This document shows, piece after piece, positions 1 to 5,017 of a DNA stretch of 6,676 nucleotides; the first letter of the stretch is position 1; the number at the start of each line of letters is the position of its first letter. Both the position numbers and the translations under genes were made by a program. The notes under the pieces are model-generated. The model was given only the letters and a program-made list of their open reading frames with translations. It made no database searches and had not been told where the DNA came from. The DNA is from JAPLYB01 sp964481435 (lineage in GTDB: Archaea > Nanobdellota > Nanobdellia > Pacearchaeales > UBA284): NCBI GenBank assembly GCA_964481435.1, contig CAYZTH010000033.1, positions 1-6,676 on the forward strand. Direction: 5' to 3'.

Positions 1-20
1 AGATGAGAACTAATTTTCGG

Positions 21-52
21 TGGCCTAGTGACATATGTCATGGTCTCGCACA
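21..52 (+). repeat. Hairpin element, left copy (palindrome GACATATGTC)
   Basis: The core is the 12-bp perfect palindrome TGACATATGTCA (29-40). The strand can fold as GGCC, a UA bulge, GUGAC, an AUAU loop, GUCAU, GGUC. The element starts with TGGCCTA and ends with CGCACA. An inverted copy with the same three blocks in the same order lies at 6624-6654. This copy starts 12 bases past the stop codon of the minus-strand membrane-protein gene, so on that transcript it would be a 3' hairpin. No T-run follows, so a classical terminator is not evident. Function unknown. Confidence 0.5.
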
Positions 53-63
53 TCCAATAATAA

Positions 64-1665
64 TTATCTTGATACTTTCTTCGCCTCGAAATTATATTTA
101 GATATCTTTTTTGTCAGTTCATTCATTTCCGAGTCGAGCGTTCTGAGTTTTTGTTTGAACTTATTTTCTTCGTTTTTGATTCCTTCAATCTTTTGATTGA
201 CTTGCCTCAAATGGATTTGAATCCCGCCTCTCAGTTCGGGGTGTTTTTGTATTTGTTTGAGTTCCCTTTCTATGGTCTTCTTTTGCCTAATATACTCATT
301 AAGTGCTCCCCTATTAAGATTATTCATTTCCGATTGTATTCGTTCTTTTTCTCTTCTCTTTTCTAGATAAAGTTTTTCATAATATTCTTTAAGTTTCAGA
401 TTTTTGTTCTCATTCTGTTGTTCTTTTTGATGTTCAATTGCCTTCATAACATTCAGAGATATTGTCCTATGTTGAACTGTTGCGCCCCTTTCATCTTTAA
501 AAAACGCGTGGGCTACAAAAGAATCTTGTGGAGAATAAACAAAAGAACCAATTCTGCCCCCAGATATTTGTTTTCCTCTTTCTAAAACAATAATCACACG
601 ATGAACATTTTCCCCAGAATCCCACATGAATTTTACCGGCATATTTTGGCCAGCGGGATTACGACTAACACTGAATGAATAGTGCCCAGATTGATGTGAA
701 ATTGCAGGTATACCCGATTCATTTTGACCCGGAGGTAGGGCCGCCGGTGTTGCTCCACCTTTTGCGAAGATTGCTCCAACCCTTATCATATTTTTTCTCC
801 GATATAACACATGTCTTAAGTTTATTCTTAACATCCTATTCCTGCTCTTTTTTAAACCCCAAGGAGAATCATACATCCAATACATAAAAGAATCTTGAAG
901 AGGATGTGCTACAAAGACGAATGGTCTCCTCTCTGTTCGGAGAGTGGATGTTCCTTCTGTAAACTCTGTAAGATTTACACTATTGACAACCTTCCCTTTG
1001 CCCCTGACAATCATACGTATAAAGACTGCTCCTTTCTCTCCATCTTTCCCATCATCGCCATCTTTTCCAGGTTTACCCGGCTTATCCGGCTTCCAACCAC
1101 CATCTCCGCCTTTGTTTAGACCCTTCCCAGTTGCCCAGCCAATAAGCCAGAAGATGGCCTTAACCACAACAACAGCTAACACAATTAAAGAAATGACATC
1201 AAATACTTGACAGACATTAAAAGGAAGAGTCCCAAGAGGGGGACAGAGCATTTTATGCAGCCAAGCAAGCCAGACTATAGAACCAACGCCCAAGACTATA
1301 AATCCAACTTTACCTTTCTTGCCCTTTACAAATCTCATCATCAAAAGCGCAATCGCCAAAATGAACAATATCAATAACCATAATCCTATCTTAGAAAGAA
1401 AAGCCCCAAAATAATAAACAACACTAAGGCTGCCCGCAATTGCAACCACCAAAGATATTACAATTGCTGCACCATAATTTGACTTGAAAACATCTCTAAA
1501 GATAGTTATCACAAAATTAAATAATAATAAAAAAATCAGAGCAGCATTGACCCACTCGCTCTGAATCAAGTCCCCTATTGAGAGGGCTGAAGCTGAACTT
1601 ATATTAAGAAACAAAGCTACAAAAAAGACCAAAACTAAAGATAAATACAACTGCCCTCTTTTCAT
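64..1665 (-). CDS. Membrane protein with collagen-like tract, beta-rich region and C-terminal coiled coil
   Basis: Unrecognised 533-residue protein. Residues 1-27 look like a signal peptide (Lys-Arg, then a hydrophobic run ending SASA). About five membrane segments follow at 41-57, 66-87, 91-112, 120-137 and 154-178. Cys141 and Cys152 lie in the loop between the fourth and fifth. Residues 185-212 are Gly/Pro/Lys/Asp rich, with glycine at every third position from 197 to 212, as in collagen-like G-X-Y repeats. Residues 213-407 are beta-rich and hold two segments sharing QDSF (257-260, 380-383), possibly two Ig/PKD-like folds. Residues 408-527 are strongly charged and helical, predicted coiled coil. 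The positive-inside rule (Arg/Lys at 57-61 and 111-119) places the region after 178 in the cytoplasm if the signal peptide is cleaved, which is odd for collagen-like and PKD-like parts. A TATA-like box 25-26 bp before the ATG supports a leaderless single-gene transcript. The coding region is convincing, the role is not known. Confidence 0.85.
   Translation of the reverse strand: MKRGQLYLSLVLVFFVALFLNISSASALSIGDLIQSEWVNAALIFLLLFNFVITIFRDVFKSNYGAAIVISLVVAIAGSLSVVYYFGAFLSKIGLWLLILFILAIALLMMRFVKGKKGKVGFIVLGVGSIVWLAWLHKMLCPPLGTLPFNVCQVFDVISLIVLAVVVVKAIFWLIGWATGKGLNKGGDGGWKPDKPGKPGKDGDDGKDGEKGAVFIRMIVRGKGKVVNSVNLTEFTEGTSTLRTERRPFVFVAHPLQDSFMYWMYDSPWGLKKSRNRMLRINLRHVLYRRKNMIRVGAIFAKGGATPAALPPGQNESGIPAISHQSGHYSFSVSRNPAGQNMPVKFMWDSGENVHRVIIVLERGKQISGGRIGSFVYSPQDSFVAHAFFKDERGATVQHRTISLNVMKAIEHQKEQQNENKNLKLKEYYEKLYLEKRREKERIQSEMNNLNRGALNEYIRQKKTIERELKQIQKHPELRGGIQIHLRQVNQKIEGIKNEENKFKQKLRTLDSEMNELTKKISKYNFEAKKVSR
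1030..1077 (-). repeat. Collagen-like G-X-Y coding tract
   Basis: This stretch encodes residues 197-212 of the membrane protein: GKP, GKD, GDD, GKD, GEK, then a further Gly. Glycine occurs at positions 197, 200, 203, 206, 209 and 212. With five complete triplets it is too short to form a stable triple helix by itself. It more likely acts as a rigid hydrophilic linker or a nucleus for trimerisation next to the membrane. Confidence 0.7.
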
Positions 1666-1686
1666 CTAAACGTAAGAGAATCTAAA

Positions 1687-1694
1687 TTTAAAAA
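1687..1694 (-). promoter_or_regulatory. TATA-like box of the membrane-protein gene
   Basis: The minus strand reads TTTTTAAA, centred about 25.5 bp before the ATG at 1665. In archaea transcription starts about 25-27 bp after the TATA centre, so the mRNA would begin at or next to the start codon (leaderless). No ribosome binding site is seen. The box is A/T-rich without a strong BRE, so it is a moderate call. Confidence 0.5.
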
Positions 1695-1710
1695 CATATC
1701 GAATATGAAT

Positions 1711-1776
1711 GTTCTTAAATTTATTATAAGAACAGCCGTGATGCAATCTTGCCGCAGCACAACTGTAACTTGCATC
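1711..1776. other. Structured intergenic patch, two adjacent inverted repeats
   Basis: GTTCTTA (1711-1717) pairs with TAAGAAC (1727-1733) around a 9-base loop. GATGCAA (1740-1746) pairs with TTGCATC (1770-1776) around a 23-base loop, in which GCAG and CTGT can pair again. The second repeat lies in a patch clearly richer in G+C than the flanking gap, which in AT-rich archaeal genomes can mark a non-coding RNA. No C/D box pair is present and the ACA downstream does not fit H/ACA spacing well. It could also be an operator or 3' processing signal. Strand and function are undetermined. Confidence 0.3.
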
Positions 1777-1797
1777 TTACAATTATTACAAATTAAG

Positions 1798-1803
1798 AAA
1801 AAA
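1798..1803 (-). terminator. T-run terminator after the zinc-ribbon/Hsp20 gene
   Basis: Six T on the minus strand begin about 10 bases after the TAG stop at 1814. Archaeal RNA polymerase ends transcription on such runs without a hairpin. It suggests this gene is transcribed separately from the membrane-protein gene downstream. Confidence 0.45.
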
Positions 1804-1813
1804 CAGATTCTAT

Positions 1814-2611
1814 CTACTGGGTTTTCAGTTCTAGAACAAGTCTCTCACTATCAAGTTTCCAAGACTTTATTGGAAAAGCAAGAGGAATTAATTTGAAATA
1901 AGCCTTATCTTTTGAAAATGCTTTTATTTCAATGCTATTCTGCAACTTATTTATGATTATATCCTTTTCATTCTTGACCCCGGGCATGCTTATTTCATAA
2001 ACAAGTTTATCTGTCAACCTTCTTATCTTAGTCTCCGGCTCATGTCTTGGAAGCTTAGATAACTCATGAGCCCTTGTTTCTGAAATTCTTGATTTTGGAA
2101 GCCTGATTTTTTTCGCTTTAGATTCATCTTCACTAGAATCTCTTTCCCCATTTCCATTGAGAGTTGTATTCTGAGGAGAGCCCCCCATTTGGATCTGAAT
2201 CGAAAATCCATGTCCTCCTGGAAAATTGAACTCCTGAACATCGCCGACCTTCTTTCCATCTTGCAGTATTGGTTTTGAAGATTTTTTTGCATCGCTTGGA
2301 ACATTTATGTGCTGAGAAGGAGATTGTACTCTACCCATATCTCTATCCATCTCTCTGAACTGTTTTTCTATATCTTTGCTCAATTTTTTGACAAGCATCT
2401 TAAAAGGAAAAGAGTTTATCATCGGCATGCCAAAACCCTGGCTAAGTTCCTTTGTCAGGCTATCTATTTGCTTATTGAATAGCTCGTCTCTTGATTTTTT
2501 TTGTCTCTCATTATTAATTGACTCATCTCTAGAAGCTCCGCAATAAGGACAGAAGTCATATTTGACATCAATCTTCTTTCCACATACGCATTTTATTTTT
2601 TTATTGAACAT
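1814..2611 (-). CDS. Zinc-ribbon protein with C-terminal Hsp20/p23-like domain
   Basis: A 265-residue protein when started at the ATG at 2611. Near the N-terminus CxC (Cys8, Cys10) and CPYC (Cys21, Cys24) form a four-cysteine zinc ribbon. Residues about 35-95 are charged and helical. Residues about 110-195 are low in complexity, rich in Gly, Ser, Asn and Lys, and likely disordered, with a glycine-rich beta stretch (GGHGFSIQIQMGG). Residues about 199-263 match the alpha-crystallin/CS fold: YEISMPGV, an alternating strand (NSIEIKA) and a final ERLVLELK strand typical of Hsp20 proteins. Hsp20/p23 domains bind unfolded or partner proteins, so a chaperone or adaptor role is inferred and the substrate is unknown. 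A TTG at 2668 would add 19 residues, but a good TATA box (2641-2648) would then lie inside the coding region, so the ATG is preferred. A C-terminal IxI anchor as in oligomeric small heat-shock proteins is not seen. Confidence 0.8.
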   Translation of the reverse strand: MFNKKIKCVCGKKIDVKYDFCPYCGASRDESINNERQKKSRDELFNKQIDSLTKELSQGFGMPMINSFPFKMLVKKLSKDIEKQFREMDRDMGRVQSPSQHINVPSDAKKSSKPILQDGKKVGDVQEFNFPGGHGFSIQIQMGGSPQNTTLNGNGERDSSEDESKAKKIRLPKSRISETRAHELSKLPRHEPETKIRRLTDKLVYEISMPGVKNEKDIIINKLQNSIEIKAFSKDKAYFKLIPLAFPIKSWKLDSERLVLELKTQ

Positions 2612-2640
2612 TTTTTGTATTTTTTCTTTAGAGAATCTAG

Positions 2641-2656
2641 ATTTATAAGTCTTGTG
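2641..2656 (-). promoter_or_regulatory. BRE/TATA promoter of the zinc-ribbon/Hsp20 gene
   Basis: The minus strand reads CACAAG (BRE-like) and then, two bases on, TTATAAAT, centred 33-34 bp before the ATG at 2611. This gives an untranslated leader of roughly 8 bases. The spacing equals that of the divergent gene at 2759. A weaker A/T stretch further upstream (TTATAGTATA, 2697-2706) could serve the alternative TTG start. Confidence 0.55.
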
Positions 2657-2714
2657 AAAGCGCGTCAAGTTAGGCTAAAGGGCCTTATGTTATCACTATA
2701 CTATAACAACACAC

Positions 2715-2729
2715 CGAAAGATTTATAAA
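2715..2729 (+). promoter_or_regulatory. BRE/TATA promoter of the 234-residue protein gene
   Basis: CGAAAG (BRE-like, 2715-2720) is followed by TTTATAAA (2722-2729), close to the archaeal consensus. Its centre lies 33-34 bp before the ATG at 2759, predicting a leader of about 8 bases with no room for a Shine-Dalgarno site. Confidence 0.7.
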
Positions 2730-2758
2730 CCTAAATTGCCTCTGGACTATGAATTAAA

Positions 2759-3463
2759 ATGGGAAACCTAGAAAGTAAAGTGAGTGAAGCAAAAGCCCAG
2801 GATAGACTTGTTCATAGCTATGGCTATATGATTGCAGCTATAACCCAACCAAGAGATGAACAGACCGGTGAGATGCTTTATGGTGGAAAAAAATTGAGCT
2901 ATGCACCTTTTGGACCAGTAAGCCCACAGAAAGTTGCAATGGACTTAATGAGAAAAGACAAATCAAATCCAGAACTAGCCCAATTTATGAAAGATATGGA
3001 AGATGTTCTTACTAATGATGAAGCAGTCAAAAAATATGTTGAACTATATGCCAAATATATGCAAAAAAGCAAGCTATCTAGCATAGCATCTTTAGCGACT
3101 TCCCTTGGAATCAATATAGACAGAGAAGCCATAAGACACTATATGGATAAACCAATGGAAAAATTAGATGAAACTATAAAAGACTATCAAAAACGCGATA
3201 AAGACGGCAAGTTGAATGCAGTAGAAAAAGCAGAATACCTCGTTCTTCAAGCGAATGTGGAAGGCCTAAGATCAAAAATAAGTGAAGCATATAAATCAAA
3301 AGTAGAAAAGGAACTGGGAAAAATACAGGATAAAAGACTAAAACACTTAAATGCTCAGCAGAATAGAGCATCAATAATCAGGTTTGTATATCATAGCGAC
3401 GAAGCAAAGAAACATAAAACTAAGGCAGATGAAGCCTACGAACCTATCGCAAAAGCAGCTTAA
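2759..3463 (+). CDS. Helical, highly charged protein of unknown function
   Basis: A 234-residue protein that I do not recognise. It has no signal peptide or membrane segment and no Cys or Trp. It is rich in Lys, Glu, Asp and Ala and predicted to be almost entirely helical, so it is probably a soluble cytoplasmic protein. Residues 20-60 are less charged, with several Gly, Pro and Tyr, and could be a small folded head. Residues 60-130 and 133-205 are amphipathic helices, the latter likely coiled coil. Residues 147-156 (DKDGKLNAVE) resemble an EF-hand or dockerin-type loop, with Asp, Asp-Gly, a hydrophobic residue and a final Glu, but the first ligand position is Lys145, so calcium binding is doubtful. 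A strong promoter upstream and a T-run terminator downstream make it a single-gene unit. That promoter strength and the composition would suit an abundant structural or nucleic-acid-associated protein, which is only an inference. Confidence 0.8.
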   Translation: MGNLESKVSEAKAQDRLVHSYGYMIAAITQPRDEQTGEMLYGGKKLSYAPFGPVSPQKVAMDLMRKDKSNPELAQFMKDMEDVLTNDEAVKKYVELYAKYMQKSKLSSIASLATSLGINIDREAIRHYMDKPMEKLDETIKDYQKRDKDGKLNAVEKAEYLVLQANVEGLRSKISEAYKSKVEKELGKIQDKRLKHLNAQQNRASIIRFVYHSDEAKKHKTKADEAYEPIAKAA

Positions 3464-3469
3464 ATTTAA

Positions 3470-3487
3470 TTTTTAATTTTATTTTTT
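3470..3487 (+). terminator. Multiple T-run terminator
   Basis: Runs of five, four and six T follow the TAA of the 234-residue gene within 25 bases, with no stable hairpin. This is the usual archaeal intrinsic terminator and it occupies the short gap between two convergent genes. Confidence 0.65.
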
Positions 3488-3505
3488 AGAATTTCTACTA
3501 TATTC

Positions 3506-4342
3506 TTACTTTAGTGTTTTTCCAACTAGCTTTGCCATTTCTCTAAGAAATAAATCGGTCTTTTTCTCGAACTGGTCTATATCCGAAGCATGAACTTCTT
3601 TTATTTTGCCGTGCAGAATGTCATGCGTCGTATGATAAAGGTCTTCATACCAAGATACGTATTTTTTATCTAAGAGTCTATTGTCAACGAAAGTATCTCT
3701 CAAAAGTGCAGGGACTTGTTCAGGGCTTGGAGGAACTCTCTTAGCAGCTACAAGAGCAGCGTGAGCCGAGTCTACCATTGCCCAGTACATTCCTTCAACA
3801 CTATTTATCAAGGCCATCTTTGTCCTAGCTAGATGCATTGGTGCTCTGTTTAACATTACATAAATTGATTCAGGCGTACTTTTTATTTTTCCCTGAGCTA
3901 ATAAAACTTTCAAAGGTGTAAAGAACCCTCCGAAATCAATCAAAGGTTGTCCATATCGAATCATATTGATTATAACTGGTTCTCCCCTAATCATCTCTTC
4001 CCACCACGTTGATAATCTAACTGTTGTAATATGCAATGCTCTTTTGTAAGGATTCTGCTTAATGACTTTTCCAAGCTCTTCTCTATACCAAGCAACAAGC
4101 TCTTGGTCCCACCTAACAGAACAATCATCGACAATCATTATGATATCCAAGTCAGAACCTAGGCTTGCTTTTTTCTTGACTGTAGAACCAAACATGACAA
4201 CAGATTTTATTATTTTTCCGAATTTCTCATAGGCTTTTGTTGCAAAATCAAGAGCAATATCATCATCCTCATCTATTAGAAGTGTCGGAAAATGCTCTGG
4301 CTTAGGCATAGGAACCTTGCGTTTAAGTTTTATTTCTTTCAT
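3506..4342 (-). CDS. Nucleotidyltransferase with HEPN-like C-terminal domain
   Basis: A 278-residue soluble protein. Residues about 28-135 form a DNA polymerase beta-type nucleotidyltransferase fold: FGSTVKK (51-57) is the GS motif and GSDLDIIMIVDD (62-73) carries the two metal-binding aspartates, Asp64 and Asp66. The later strand that normally brings a third acidic residue reads ALHITTVRL (102-110), with His or Thr where Asp is usual. Activity may therefore be altered or use another ligand. Residues about 140-275 are helical and resemble HEPN domains found after such transferases (for example DSAHAALVAAKRVPPS, 191-206). The HEPN RNase motif R-x4-6-H is absent, so it is not a toxin of that kind. 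Enzymes of this family transfer a nucleotide to a protein, RNA or small molecule, and the substrate here is unknown. It is a single-gene unit with its own promoter and a GAGAGGT ribosome binding site. Confidence 0.85.
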   Translation of the reverse strand: MKEIKLKRKVPMPKPEHFPTLLIDEDDDIALDFATKAYEKFGKIIKSVVMFGSTVKKKASLGSDLDIIMIVDDCSVRWDQELVAWYREELGKVIKQNPYKRALHITTVRLSTWWEEMIRGEPVIINMIRYGQPLIDFGGFFTPLKVLLAQGKIKSTPESIYVMLNRAPMHLARTKMALINSVEGMYWAMVDSAHAALVAAKRVPPSPEQVPALLRDTFVDNRLLDKKYVSWYEDLYHTTHDILHGKIKEVHASDIDQFEKKTDLFLREMAKLVGKTLK

Positions 4343-4352
4343 GAACTTACAT

Positions 4353-4359
4353 ACCTCTC
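4353..4359 (-). promoter_or_regulatory. Ribosome binding site of the nucleotidyltransferase gene
   Basis: GAGAGGT on the minus strand ends 10 bases before the ATG at 4342. GAGGT matches the anti-Shine-Dalgarno end of 16S rRNA. Unlike most first genes in this window, this gene appears to have a real leader, which supports the chosen start. Confidence 0.5.
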
Positions 4360-4386
4360 TTTTATGTTTTATCTAATCATCTGGGT

Positions 4387-4394
4387 TTTTTAAA
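4387..4394 (-). promoter_or_regulatory. TATA-like box of the nucleotidyltransferase gene
   Basis: TTTAAAAA on the minus strand, preceded by AACG, is centred about 48 bp before the ATG. A start 25-27 bases downstream gives a leader of about 22 bases that would include the GAGAGGT site. Other A/T-rich stretches lie nearer the gene (around 4361-4375), so this assignment is tentative. Confidence 0.4.
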
Positions 4395-4417
4395 CGTTTC
4401 TTATCCTCTGAGCTTTG

Positions 4418-4431
4418 CACAAGATATAAAA
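4418..4431 (+). promoter_or_regulatory. BRE/TATA promoter of the HAD-kae1 operon
   Basis: CACAAG (BRE-like, 4418-4423) followed directly by ATATAAAA (4424-4431). The TATA centre is 26-27 bp before the ATG at 4454, so the transcript should be leaderless. The CACAAG element also precedes the TATA box of the zinc-ribbon/Hsp20 gene. Confidence 0.7.
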
Positions 4432-4453
4432 ATTCACTTTCTCTTTTTCTTTC

Positions 4454-5017
4454 ATGATAAAAGCAGTTGTCTGGGACATAGGAGGAGTTCTATTTAAAGA
4501 TCCAAAGGTAGGAAATTTTTGGGGCGATGCTTCTGGCTCAAAAGAGCTAAGAAAAGAGTTTGGTTCGGGGCAGATATCCAAAGAAGAATTTATAAAAAAA
4601 GGAGCAAGGTTCTTAAAAATAGATGAAAAAACTTTCATAAAGAGATATAAAGAAACTTATCTATGTCCCAAAAAACAAATAAAAGAATCGCTTGAAATAT
4701 ACAAAAAGATGAAGACAGACAAATACATTCTGAGCGATACAAATCCAATCTTTGCGGAGGGTACAAAAGATAATGAAAAAGAGATATATCCTTTTGCAAA
4801 AAAAGTCTTCCTCTCTCATGAAATAAAACTACGAAAATCAGACCTCCAAACATTCAAATTCATAATTAAAGAGATTGGCTTGAATCCAAGGGAAATACTG
4901 TTTATTGACAATAATCTTGAACACGCCAAGGCTGCAAAATCTCTCGGAATGAATTCTATACACTATCAAAACCCGGAACAACTTAAATCAGACTTGAAAA
5001 GATTTGGAGCATTATAA
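4454..5017 (+). CDS. HAD-family hydrolase (subfamily IA-like)
   Basis: A 187-residue soluble enzyme with the four haloacid dehalogenase motifs in order. Motif I is VVWDIGGVLF, with Asp8 as nucleophile. The usual second Asp is Gly10, as in the DxGGV group that includes YihX-type phosphatases. Motif II is ILSDTN with Ser94. Motif III is Lys128 in LRKSD. Motif IV is FIDNN with Asp152 followed by Asn153. Residues about 17-85 form the small helical C1 cap. Proteins of this group mostly remove phosphate from small molecules, and the substrate cannot be read from the sequence. The length is near the short end for the family and nothing is truncated. It is the first gene of an operon: its TAA shares a base with the ATG of kae1, which points to translational coupling. 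Loss of the second Asp usually means weaker phosphatase activity or a different acid/base, so a regulatory or house-cleaning role is possible. Confidence 0.87.
   Translation: MIKAVVWDIGGVLFKDPKVGNFWGDASGSKELRKEFGSGQISKEEFIKKGARFLKIDEKTFIKRYKETYLCPKKQIKESLEIYKKMKTDKYILSDTNPIFAEGTKDNEKEIYPFAKKVFLSHEIKLRKSDLQTFKFIIKEIGLNPREILFIDNNLEHAKAAKSLGMNSIHYQNPEQLKSDLKRFGAL
5006..5009 (+). promoter_or_regulatory. Ribosome binding site of kae1
   Basis: GGAG lies inside the end of the HAD gene, 7 bases before the ATG at 5017, and fits a Shine-Dalgarno site. It fixes the kae1 start and shows that an internal operon gene uses this mechanism while the first gene appears leaderless. Confidence 0.6.

Noticed and set aside
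675..1210. Several plus-strand frames opposite the membrane-protein gene
   Set aside because: They are proline, serine or cysteine rich in ways that mirror the antisense of Gly/Lys and hydrophobic codons, and none shows a recognisable motif or promoter.
1711..1780. C/D box or H/ACA guide RNA
   Set aside because: GTGATGC resembles a C box with a mismatch but no CTGA D box follows. The ACA after the second stem is too close to the presumed pocket for the usual H/ACA spacing.
1705..1896. Plus-strand reading frame across the intergenic gap, about 63 codons
   Set aside because: It runs into the antisense of the zinc-ribbon/Hsp20 gene, has no family features, and the gap is better explained by inverted repeats.
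2759..3463. True calcium-binding EF-hand protein
   Set aside because: Only one loop is seen and its first ligand is Lys, so binding is not supported.
3506..4342. MNT-HEPN toxin-antitoxin module
   Set aside because: The two domains are in one protein, the HEPN RNase motif is absent and no partner gene is adjacent.
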